DNA of 64,000 nt, taken from Ricinus communis. Lineage: Eukaryota > Streptophyta > Magnoliopsida > Malpighiales > Euphorbiaceae. The stretch lies in contig NC_063256.1 of NCBI RefSeq assembly GCF_019578655.1, positions 20,064,005 to 20,128,004 on the forward strand, read 5' to 3'. The translations under genes and the position numbers were made by a program. Below are positions 51,519 to 61,583 of this stretch, in pieces; positions within the stretch are counted from its first letter, which is position 1; each line of letters starts with the position of its first letter. The notes under the pieces were generated by a model. The model was not told the origin of the DNA, searched no databases, and was given only the letters and a program-made list of their open reading frames with translations.

Positions 51519-52248
51519 TGTAACATTCGGAATTTTTATATATTTAATAATGAGTTTTTATTTAAATTAATTTTAACTTTATTTTTATTCGGTTTAATTG
51601 GAATGATTTAAATACAAATTTTGAATGTTAATGTTAGACAAATAAATGAGTTATTTTCCATATCCAATTAGTTTGATTTTTAAGGAGTTAATTAAATAAA
51701 TTATTTGAGGAATAAATTATATTTTTATTTGGTTATTCAAAATTTTTCCAAATGTATATATATATAAATAAAATTATATATTGGAAAATTATGATAGAAA
51801 TTGTAAGGGATGTTTTTATAAAAGAATTTTGGGAAAATTGGTATTATAATTGATTAGTAGTATTAAATTTTAAGTTGAAAATTAATTATTTAATTTAATT
51901 ATGTGTAGGATTTAATTGGAGGATTATTTTGGAATAAGGATTGAAAGTATAATTTTATTTTTATGGGGTTTTAATGGAAATTTGTGAGTTTGGTATTTTC
52001 GTAAATAAATATGTCAATCAGGGGTATTTGTGTAATTGTGTATTTTCAATAATTCAGATTTGGCCCAAATTAAATAGTTAAGGGTTTAATTGAAAGGATA
52101 AAGGAAAGTTTAGGGGTTAAATTGAAATTCTGCAGGATGAGATTGTAAGTAATTAATGAAGTTGAGGGACCAAATTATAATAAGAAAAAGTTCAGGGGTC
52201 AAATGTCGATATTGAAATGAATGGGATCGGGGAGAGAGAAAGTAGATC

Positions 52249-52284
<36 letters not shown>

Positions 52285-54451
52285 TGGCCGAAGAAGAAGA
52301 AGAGGAAGGCGCGGCCGGCCAAGTGTCTTGGTGGCCATCGGAGCATCAAAGGGAATCACGTGTAGGAACAACGGCCGGAGGCCGTTCGGCGGTATTGGCC
52401 GAGTCGAGTGGCGATCGGCTCTCTTGGCAAGTGGCTCTCTTCGGCGTGATGGCGACGCCTGGGGTGGTCAAGTTGCAAGATCCGGCAAAGTGAAATTTAG
52501 AGTGGCGGTAGGCGTTTTCGACTTTTTCCGGGGAGCTCCGGCGGAGGATGGACAATCGGAGGACGTATCCCGACTCTTCTCAGCTCAAGCTTCGCATTGG
52601 CACCGGTTTCGTGGCGATCGGGCTTCGTCTGCAAATCGACGGCCGAGATCGTCCAAGAATTACTCCGGATGATCGGGTGTCAGATCGGAAAATCGAAAGC
52701 GGAGATCGTCGTCAGCGTGTCGTTTCGAGTCCGATGGTGAGTTTGGATCGTCGATCGGACTCCGGCGGCTGGAGGCGAGTCGACCGAGCGATCAAGCGTC
52801 TCAATAATTTTTTCTCTGGCCTGTAATTTTAGAAATTCTTGGTTTAATTGTGTCTATTGGATTATATTGAGTATTTGATGATATTAGTGAGTTAAAAATA
52901 ATTGTCTGTCAGTTTGCCTGCCTCGTATTTTGTATTGTGTGGCGGAGTCGGGAAATAGTGAAGTTTGGGGACTCGACTCCCGTTGTTTGAATTGTTGAAT
53001 ATTTGAAGTGTTTTTCTGGCAGGTCCTAGACCCATTTTTACGGGGGGTAATGTCCGTGTTGTAGGGGAGGTTTTGCCGGATTTTCGGTAGAATTCTCCCG
53101 AGTCGAGATTCTTAGACAGTTAGTCCTAGGAATCTAGACCCAGGGTCAATTGTAATTGTTCAACATAATTGATAAATTATTTTCCGTGATTAGATGATCT
53201 GTCTGTTCGGCTCGCTCTAACCGAGGCACCGGAGCAGATCTAGGAGGTCGCCCAATCCTGTGAGTTAAAGTCACATAATCTCTACACTATTGCCAGACCA
53301 AATTTTGATATGCTATCTTGAAATTCATATTTAATATGATTATTAGTATCGCAATATAAATAATTTCATTTAATTATTATTTGCCGAGATAAATTTCAAT
53401 ATTGTTACTAGTAATATTATATCACTATTTTGATAGTTAATGTTATATTCACACAATTGTTATTATTATTTTTTCATATATCGCACGTTGTTTCCTCGAA
53501 ATTCTGATTCTTTATTTCGATATGTGTTTAATAATTTTGCTAGACCATGATTATTATTATATTTGTTGAATGTGATTTGGGATGAGGCTTTAGTAGAACA
53601 TGCCACCTGGTGGGTTGCATCAGGACCGCGTGCGCACCGGTAATGATCAAAGACAGGTAATAAGGTTATTATGGATTTGTTTGCCTTGATCGAGCATTAC
53701 TCTTTGGGCTGAGTTCAGTTGATTGCCGGAGTTAAGGTCCCTGATCGAGCAACGCTCTCTGGGCACTGGCTTATTTGGAATTCAAGTGTTCAGGCTGGAG
53801 GTAAGGACCCTGATCGAGCTTGCTCTCTGGGCGCCAGACCTGTTGGATTAAGAGAGCCGAAAGACTATTAGAATTTGGGGTTAGGGTTCTATTGAGCCAC
53901 TCGTCCCGTAAAAGTAAATATATATTTTTATTTATTTATTTATTATGGTATTTGATGATAATGTGATTTGTATTTACGTGCATGGTTTGATATACTGATT
54001 TGAATAATCTATGTTTTCTGAGAAGACTGCAATAGTCTCTAGATTATTTGATTTTAACTCACTCTCGAGACTGACAATCTCAATTTACTTTTTTGTTTCA
54101 GATGCGTGACTGTTAGTCTTCCCGCGACTCTTATTCAGTAACCCGACTCCTTCATCATCGGGTGATGTATTTGATTTGGTATGTAAATTGGTAAATCTTA
54201 GATTCTCCGCAGTAGTAATAGTAGATGTATTAGTTGTAAATTTTATGAGTTTCGTGTCTCGCCTAATTTTTCTGGCAGACCGAAGTAATTATGTAAAGTG
54301 TAACTATTAAGATAACTTGTGGCTTTAATAATATTAATTTGAGATGAGATTTGATTGAGTTAGTGAGTTTCAGGCTTACTACGGGATTCAGTAGCCTTAA
54401 GCCTACCCATTCCCTAGTGCCGGTCACGGGCCTTCGGGTGGGGTCGTGACA
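51519..54451. mobile_element. Solo LTR, family A, copy 2 (2933 bp)
   Basis: Begins TGTAACATTCGG and ends GGGGTCGTGACA, with flanking TAAAT (51514-51518) and TAAAC (54452-54456). It is collinear with copy 1 at 17332-20294 across the full length. It has the same AT-rich left arm (AATGAGTTTTTATTTAAATT), a GC-rich block (about 52280-52800), the hairpin at 53606-53624, three tandem units (about 53686-53850) and the right-end block TAAGCCTACCCATTCCCTA. Copy 2 has a (GA)n tract at 52250-52281 that copy 1 lacks in that form. The 151-codon frame at 52217-52672 crosses this tract and is not conserved in copy 1, so I do not call it a gene. Confidence 0.83.
53606..53624. repeat. Hairpin in family A LTR, copy 2
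   Basis: CCTGGTG and CATCAGG pair around loop GGTTG. The one change from copy 1 keeps pairing in RNA as a G:U pair. Confidence 0.7.
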
Positions 54452-54456
54452 TAAAC

Positions 54457-54919
54457 ATTATAAAATTTTAAATTAATTTACATAAAAATACTTTTTCTTT
54501 GAAAAATTTGTATAAAAATATTTTAGTATGTAATCTTATATAAAAATTACGTATTAAAATATTTTATAGACCCAAATTTTATAAATTTCTTTAAATAAAT
54601 ATATAAAATTACTAAACATAGCAAAATTATGAGATAAACAACCCCAAAACACAACACATTAACCAATATAAAAAAAACATACTAACAGGCGAGGAAAGGG
54701 AAAGTCTCGTCCTCCCTGGTGAGGGTCGAAGTTAGCTTGCATTGCTAGTTTTGTTATCCGTTATCCAAGAGTCTATCGTGAGGATGTGATAAGGATTTAA
54801 GTAGGTTTATTATTTGCATTTTGCTGATTTGTCTTCCATTTGCATTAAAAAGTGCGATATTTGGATCTTTAGGTAGTTATTGTGGGTGGTTGTCTGTTGG
54901 GACCTTTGAAACTCCCAAA
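54457..54919 (+). other. Spacer and probable LINE 5' untranslated region
   Basis: From about 54680 the composition becomes less AT-rich and leads into the LINE ORF1 start, so this is likely the LINE leader. The exact 5' end of the LINE and its target duplication are not visible. Confidence 0.45.
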
Positions 54920-56383
54920 ATGGACAAGGAAGATAGTGATTCAGGAGAGAGTTTAGTTAAGGATCTGATTTAGAGAATAAAACAACTTCAATGTTCTGAG
55001 AAAGCACTACAACTCAAAACATCAGGAGATAGAAACTTTCAGGAGATTTTCTCATACAAAAGTGAAATCAAAACATCTTCATCTTTTATTTTTACTGCAT
55101 GACAGATAAAAAAGGGTTTTGGAGGGGACACCATGGTTTGTGTCCACTCCCTCTTGGTTCTTGTAGATTGGCCAGTGGACACACCGATTGATCATTTGGA
55201 TTTCTTAAAAACTCCCTTCTAGGTCGAGGTCCATAACTTACCCCCAAATTAGGTCAATCTAAAAAATACAATGACTATAGGGAAGGTTTTTGAGGGCCTT
55301 ACTCGAATGGAGCTAGTGGAACCATGTTTTAAGTTTTATCTTCATATGAGAGTTAGGGTATGGGTCAGGTTAGAGGAAGCACTCCCAATAGGGTTATGGA
55401 ATAACAGGAGATGAGCACTAGTTGGAAGGCATGAGAGCGACTGGGTTCACTTTCAGTATGAAAGATTACCGGAGTTCTGTTTCCTCTGTGGAAGAATAGG
55501 TCATGTACTCAAATTTTGCCCGAAACAGAAGGAGAAATGGCATCAGAAGACCTTGACTTCAGGAAAATTCAAGCATAGTCATCAACTAAGAAGCTCGTCA
55601 GTGTATAACCGCATGAAGAGCCCAACCATGTCTAAGTCTGACTGTGACAGCCTAGCCTAGAGAAGCAGTCTGATGAGGGCAGAAAGTGGATGCTGGTGCA
55701 AGGATAGGATGCTTGGACAAGGAGCGGCTTCTGGCAAGATTCTAGGATGACAGTACTCTAAGATACAGGGTACATGAATGAATCGAATTGCACATCAAAA
55801 TGGGGTGGGAAATGGTTGATAACATATATGTAAAGTTCTTGAACCCGCCAAAGGGATAAAATCATGAGGCCAGTGGGGGCCAAAGCGGACAATATCTCAT
55901 GTGATCTTATTTCAGGTTGTACTGACGAAAACATTGATAGAATGCATATTAGCTCTTATATTAAATGGGGAAAGTCAATGTCAATGGACATGGAGAAGTA
56001 GGATGGTGCAGCTCAGAACCACATGGCGCTTGTTACGCACGCGCAAGTAGAACAAGGAAGAGTAGAGAGCAAGGAAGGTGCTGGTTCAGAGGAATGAGTC
56101 AAGGAGTGACATTTGGCGGCACCAGAACAACATGAACCTACAACCTATTTTCCTCTCACCAGGACCATGCTGGAGCAGTCCAATCATCATTAATGAAGGC
56201 AATAGGAATGATGAGACAGATTGGAGCGGGAAAAAGGGGGATATGGGTATAAGCCAACAAGTAGACCCTAAGGGGAAAAGAATGATGGAACCAACAGGGG
56301 ATTCTAGCTCAGATGAGGATGAGGTGGTAGTGGGGCCACATATGTGGCAGGATATGGGGGGTTTGGGCCAAGATAGGGCCTGA
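54920..56383 (+). pseudogene. LINE ORF1 (DUF4283 and zinc knuckle), broken
   Basis: Gag-like first protein of a plant L1-type LINE. An ATG at 54920 opens MDKEDSDSGESLVKDLI and then meets a stop. Further frames show the DUF4283 region (DTPIDHLDFLKTPF, VEVHNLPPN, MTIGKVFEGLTRMELVEPCF, KFYLHMRVRVWVRLEEALPI, GLWNNRR). These are followed by the CCHC zinc knuckle in HFQYERLPEFCFLCGRIGHV (about 55450-55520), continuing to a cysteine 4 residues after the histidine. The C-terminal part is low-complexity, as usual for this protein, with an open stretch at 56078-56383. Several stops and at least one frameshift disable it. Confidence 0.72.
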
Positions 56384-56829
56384 AGGCCTAGGGGAAAAGT
56401 TTTTGGGCTTGGCATTAACAAGACCCAACGTTTCAAAAAGTTTCACAAAATTGAGCCAGAAATTAAGGCCCTAACTAGTATGTTAGAATGGATTGTGGGG
56501 GAAAAGAGGACTGCTGGGGATATTAACACAATAGGAAGGGACCACACTAGTAATAGGAGGGAATCAGATGGGTTAATAAGTTTCTCCGTCAGTGAAGACC
56601 AATGGAACAACAAGGAAGTCACCACTATATGTATCTTTAAGAAGAAGAAGCTGAAACAGTTGGCCAGGCAAATGAAGTCCGTAAGGATTGAAGATATTCA
56701 GGATGGAAATGCTAGTGAGAAGAGAATGGTTAGGACCTAGGAAGCAGTGCAGGAGGGGCAAGGAAGCAGCTTTGAGGGGGAGGAAGGAAATGGCGCTGGT
56801 GGCTCGCCAAAAGCCATCATTTTTCAATG

Positions 56830-57479
56830 AATGGAATTTTTTGGAACTACTAGGGTATAGGATGATCCCTAAAAGTTCGACACCTTAAGCGCTTGGTGCA
56901 GGTTCATCATCCTTTTATAGTGTTTTTATTAGAAACAAAAAATTCCACATATTAGTTGGAAAAACAGAAAAGGATGTTAGGTTTTGACCAGGGTGAGTAT
57001 GTTGAGCCTATAGGGTGGGGCGGCCGTTTAACATTATATTGGAAGGATGACTTATGGGTTAGAATCCTAAAGAAATCAAAATACTGGGTGCATACTTTTT
57101 ATTCATGGTGAATTCAGGGTGAGTATTGGTTTAATAACTTCGTGTATGGAGAGCCTAGAAGGGACCAGAGCAAGAAGTTTTCTAAACGAATTTGAAGGGT
57201 TGAAGCACTCAGCTGGGGAAGCATGGATCATTGTGGTTGACTTCAACTTAATTATGAAGGAGGAGGAAAAGTTGGGGGGCTCAAGTCCAATGCACTACCT
57301 CATAGAGATCTCAAAATTGGGTTAATAATTGCTACATGATAGACATGGAATTTAAGGGACCTAAGTACACTTGGACTAATAGAAGAGCAGGGGATTAAGG
57401 TATATGGCAAAGGTTAGACGGGGGGGTAAGCAATCTGTAATGGAGATTAATGTTCGAAATTCCTTCACAACTCACAGTG
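56830..57479 (+). pseudogene. LINE ORF2, 5' part: endonuclease domain up to the Copia insertion
   Basis: Broken frames match the exonuclease-endonuclease-phosphatase domain of plant LINE ORF2: LKVRHLKRLVQVHHPF then IVFLLETK near 56867-56940, GGAAV-type block and LYWKDD near 57020-57060, VYGEPRRDQ near 57140-57165, KHSAGEAWIIVVDFNLIMKE (57200-57262; consensus is GDFN) and YTWTNRRAGD then RLDGGVSN and WRLMFEI near 57370-57460. The sequence stops abruptly at 57479, where a minus-strand Copia element begins. Expected continuation is found after the insertion. Confidence 0.75.
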
Positions 57480-57700
57480 TGATAATTTTCAAAAATGGCT
57501 GAATGCTTTTCCTTGAGAATACTTTTCATTAAATAAGAATAGAGTACAACCTATTTTTAGTAAGAAATATATACAGCTAATTACATTAATTATTGGTATT
57601 CTAATATAAGTAAGAAATATATACAGCTAATATGTACACACTGCAGAAATCTTAGCCTGAAATTATAACCGGATTGTGGCCTTAATTTATGTCCTTGATA
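57480..57700 (-). repeat. 3' LTR of the nested Copia
   Basis: Matches 61420-61578 over its first 166 bases, with shared phrases AAGAAATATATACAG, ATTACATTAATTATTGGTAT and TATGTACACACTGCAGAAAT. The extra portion to 57700 is bounded by the polypurine tract; the LTR would begin TATCAA there, one change from the usual TG. Confidence 0.75.
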
Positions 57701-58314
57701 TCCCCCTTCAAATTGATGCTGAGAGAATAAAAAAGCATCGATTTGGCAACTAGAAATTGATGTCGGCTTTGAGAAAGAGCCTTAGTAAACACATCAGCAG
57801 TTTGCAAATCTATGGTGATATAAGGAAGGGAAATAATATGAGCACCGTATGCTTCACGAATAGAGTGAGAATCCACTTCAATATGTTTAGTGCGCTCATG
57901 GAAGACTGGATTTGCAGCAATTTGAATGGCACTAGTATTATCTGCATGGAGTGGAGTTAGTTCAAGTTGAGGAAACCCAAGCTCATTCAACCGTCCCCCC
58001 TAAGCCAAATAACTTCAGAACAAGCAAAGGACATGGCACGATATTCGGACTCAGTAGAGGACTTTGACACTCGATCTTGCCTTTTTGCTTTTCTAAGAAA
58101 CTAAAGAATTACTAAAAAACACGCACCAACTAGTAATGGAATGTCTTGTGTCGGAACAACCCCCCCAGTCAGCATCACCATAGGCAAGCAAACGAAGATG
58201 AGAATGTGCAGGAAAGTAAAGACCACGAGTAGAAGTACCTTGCAAATAGACGTACAACAACAAGATGAAGGTGTGTAGGTGTTTGCATAAACTGACTAAC
58301 TTGTTGAACAACAA
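57682..58314 (-). pseudogene. Nested Copia: RNase H domain, frameshifted
   Basis: The RNase H part of Copia pol is split over two frames. The segment from 58314 holds LRLLAYGDADWGGCSDTRHS. The segment 57990-57682 holds LHADNTSAIQIAANPVFHER, TKHIEVDSHSIRE and the tail TADVFTKALSQSRHQFLVAK. The polypurine tract overlaps its end. A stop and a shift separate the two halves. Confidence 0.8.
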
Positions 58315-58912
58315 AAGAAATATCAGGCTGAGTAATAGTCAAATAGTTTAGACTCCCCACAAGTTGTCTATATAAGGAAGGATAAGATAGAAAGTCACCC
58401 TCATTACAATGGTATTTAACATTGACTTCTAATGGAGTGTCAACTGAGCGACCATCTTGGAGACCTGCCAAAGTAATTAAATCTTGGATATATTTATGTT
58501 GATGTAAATATATACCAGCAGAAGCGGAATGCACCTCAAGGCCTAAAAAATATTGCAATGAACCCAAGTCTTTCATATGAAAGGCATGGTGCAAGCGTTC
58601 TTGAAGCTGAGAAATCAAATTAACATCAGATCCAGTAATGACAATATCATCAACATATACTAGAAGGAGAATAATGCCTTTATCAGTCTTCCAAAGAAAT
58701 AGAGATGAATCATACTGACTTTGAACAAAGGAGAAGCTAAGAAAAGTGGAGCGAAATTTATCAAACCAAGCACAAGGTGCCTGTTTTAAACCATAGAGTG
58801 ATTGCTTTAGTTTGCAAGCATCGGAAGAGCCTGTAGAAAATAACCCCGGTGGTGGAGTCATAAAAATGTCTTTCTTAAGGTCTCCATGTAAGAAAGCATT
58901 TTTAACATTCAT
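58175..58912 (-). pseudogene. Nested Copia: reverse transcriptase, N-terminal part missing
   Basis: A long open frame begins at MNVKNAFLHGDLKKDIFMTP and includes SLYGLKQAPCAWFDKFRSTF, LLVYVDDIVITG with the catalytic YVDD (58646-58657), KDLGSLQYFLGLEV, and YRQLVGSLNYLTITQPDISF. Normally roughly 200 or more residues, including the first RT motifs, separate the integrase end from MDVKNAFLHG. Here fewer than 100 bases do, so an internal deletion removed them. Confidence 0.85.
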
Positions 58913-59004
58913 TTGTCGTAATGACCAGCCCTTGGAATAACTTGTGATGAAGGAGCTCTCAGATTAGTGTCGGTTAGGATTTGTGAAGCAGGGGGCTGTC
59001 TTCG

Positions 59005-60423
59005 CTAATACAAAATACCAAATTTAAAGTGCTGAGTTATTGTAGATACATTATCAAAGCTAGGAAGCATAACACTTTTGGAATGAGAGACAGATTGTTG
59101 AAAATAGTACTCATATTCAAAGAAAATCACATTTCTAGAGATACGGAAACGATTAGTAGCAGCATCATAACATACAAAACCTTTGTATCCAGTACTATAA
59201 CCCATAAAAGCACATCGAACTGATTGAGCTGTAAGCTTGTGACACTTATGAGAAGGGAAATGAACAAAGCAAACACATCCAAATGTATGCAGCTGATGAT
59301 AATCAAGATGCTTACTGTGAAGACGATAATAAGGAAAATCAAAATTTAATTGTTGAGAAGGTAGCTGATTTATCAAATATACTGCAGTGCTTAAAGCTTC
59401 AACCTATAATGTTGATGGAACAGAAGATTCCAAGAGTAATATGCAAACCATATCTAACAAATGACGGTTTTTCCTTTCGGCAACTCCGTTCTGTTGAGGA
59501 GTGTATGGACTTGATCTTTGTGATATAATGCCTTTCTGCAGCAAAAAGACTTGAAACTCATGAGAAGTATATTCACCATCATTGTCGGATCGTAATACCT
59601 TTATACAAGTTGAAAACTGTATCTCAATATAAGCTAAAAATGTTTTAAAAGTAGTGAACACTTCTACTTTAGTGCGCAAAAAATATATCCATGTGAAGCG
59701 AATGTAGTCATCAATGAAGCTCATAAAATATTTGTATTGAGCATGTGGGATAACAGGTGTGATGCCCCAAACATCTGAGTGAACAATCTGAAAACAAGCA
59801 CTAGCACGACTACCATGAGTAGGGAAATATAAGGTTTTACTTTTCCCTATTTTACCAGTAGAACAATCAAGAAGTAGTTTATTAGAACACTGATTTTTGT
59901 CACCAAGAAAACCATGCTTCATTAAATTTGACAAAATCACATTATTTGGATAACCCAATCGTTTATGCCAAACTACATCCTTATTCTCAACAATAATAGA
60001 GTGTAAAGACAGAGTTTTGGGAAGAGTAAATTGCAAAGGAAATAATCTTCCCACTTTAGGCCCCTTCGCGATCACCTTCCCTGACACCTGATCCTGCACA
60101 AGACAGCCATCACAAGAAAAATGCACATCACAGTTATTATCCACCATTTGACCAACAGAGATTAAGTTGGTAGACAATTTAGGAGCAACAAACACATAAG
60201 GAAAAGAAGGTCCAATATCACAAATGGCCGCAATTGGAATATTATTGCCATTAGCAACTTCAATATTTTGTATTCTAGTATACTGCCGTAGATTGTGAAG
60301 CAAGTTAGATGACCCAGTCATATGATTGGTTACTGCAGAATCAGCCAACCAAGAAGAAGAGACAGTACCTTGACCTTGAAGTCCAAAAGCAGAGAAGGCA
60401 ACAAAAATCATCTGTTGTACCAT
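59005..60423 (-). pseudogene. Nested Copia: protease and integrase, frameshifted
   Basis: The long frame 60423-59404 starts in protease (WLADSAVTNHMTGSSNLLHN; the usual catalytic DSG is DSA) and passes through the pre-integrase domain (VVWHKRLGYPNNVILSNLMK). The integrase core follows with its acidic residues in HSDVWG, FIDDYIRFTW and LRSDNDGEYTSHEFQ, then SPYTPQQNGVAERKNR. A second frame, 59376-59005, continues with LHTFGCVCFVHFPSHKCHKL and CAFMGYSTGYKGFVCYD. One shift separates the halves near 59390. Confidence 0.85.
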
Positions 60424-60425
60424 TT

Positions 60426-61228
60426 CTAGAGTAACATTAGACGAATTACTAATGATGGAAGGAGTTGAAGTAGTAGCTTGAAAGGCTTGTACTTTTCGAT
60501 TTTCTGGACGTGTCGGGCAGTCCTTAATGATATGTCCATTATGTTTACAGTAATTACATAATTTCTTACCACAATTTCAAGCAACATGTCCAAACTCTTT
60601 ACAACTATAGCATTGCAGAGGTCCCTTTCCTCGATTCCTGCCTTGAGCAGCGTAAGCAACATTGACAATGGTTGATGTCTCCTGAGACCCACCTATGATA
60701 GCTTGTGTTGCCTTTATCTGTTCTTCATGCAACAATTCATCAAGACATATATCTAAAGAAGGCACCATTTCTATTTAACAATCCAGCCAGAGTAGTCTCA
60801 AATTCTGGTATCAGTTTCATCAAAAACTGATCTCGCATGGTTTCTTCATGGACAGCTTGTAAACTAGCTAAAGCCTGTTGAGATACCTTAGAATAGATAA
60901 TACCAGAATATTCGCTCCTTAGATTAGTAAAACCAGAATAATACTGCTGAATAGACAGACTACCTTGAATGAAATTGCTAATTTCCAGTTCAAGTTGAAA
61001 TTGTCTTGCGGTATTATCTTGATGGTATATTCGCTACAAATAATTCCAAATATCTTTGGCTGTGCCAAAAGAGCATAAACTGTTCACCATATGTCCCTCA
61101 ATGGATGCTAAAATCCAAGAGATGATCCGAGCAACCTTTATCTCCCATTGAGTAAGTTCCTTCGGGTCTGCAGGAGCAGGAGATGTACCATCAATGTGAC
61201 TCCAAAGTTCTTTACCTTTCAAGAACAT
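60426..61228 (-). pseudogene. Nested Copia: gag with two zinc knuckles, broken
   Basis: Starts near MFLKGKELWSHIDGTSPAPA and reads IISWILASIEGHMVNSLC, then PSLDICLDELLHEEQIKATQ. Near 60625-60500 there are two CCHC knuckles in tandem, CYSCKEFGHV...NC and CNYCKHNGHIIKDC. A CGA-to-TGA type stop falls inside the first knuckle, and other stops and shifts occur upstream. Confidence 0.8.
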
Positions 61229-61419
61229 TCTGAATTGAAATTCTCATGCAGCATAATTTTTCCTGTAAATTTGATACCCAAAGTCTTTGTAGAGATCTTT
61301 CCAAAAAAATTCTCAGTAAACATTCTCAAAAAAAAATCTCAAAGCAAGAATTGTTGATAAAAAATAATCAACTAAAATTGATTAGCAAATTGAAACAAAT
61401 TGTAACAGCTTTAATACCA

Positions 61420-61583
61420 TGACAATTTTCAGAAAATGGCTAAATGCTTTTCTTGGAGAATACTTTTCATTATATAAGAATAGACTATAACCTATTTTTA
61501 GTAAGAAATATATACAGATAATTACATTAATTATTGGTATTCTAATATAAGTAAGAAATATAATATGTACACACTGCAGAAAT
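61420..61583 (-). repeat. 5' LTR of the nested Copia
   Basis: Matches the 3' LTR over about 160 bases with roughly a dozen differences and a short deletion (AGCTA/AGATA region, missing ATATACAGCTA-like segment). It is directly followed on the minus strand by the primer-binding site. Confidence 0.75.

Larger units (their letters stand above)
57480..61583 (-). mobile_element. Copia retrotransposon inserted in the LINE
   Basis: Minus-strand LTR element of about 4.1 kb. Two matching LTR segments bound it (57480-57645 and 61420-61578). Just inside the 5' LTR is a primer-binding site, TGGTATTAAAGC (about 61408-61419, minus strand). Just before the 3' LTR is a polypurine tract, GAAGGGGGA, ending near 57701. 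Coding order on the minus strand is gag, protease, integrase, reverse transcriptase, RNase H, the Copia order. Homology between the LTRs is clear for about 160 bases. The 3' LTR extends to about 57700 by the polypurine tract, while the outer end of the 5' LTR is blurred and no matching target duplication is visible. Confidence 0.88.

Noticed and set aside
52217..52672. 151-codon frame in a GC-rich region
   Set aside because: It lies wholly inside the family A LTR, crosses a (GA)n tract and is not kept in the other copy. GC-rich DNA lacks stops by composition.
53686..53850. CRISPR-like spaced repeats
   Set aside because: Only three diverged units, and they sit within a eukaryotic LTR. This is not a CRISPR array.
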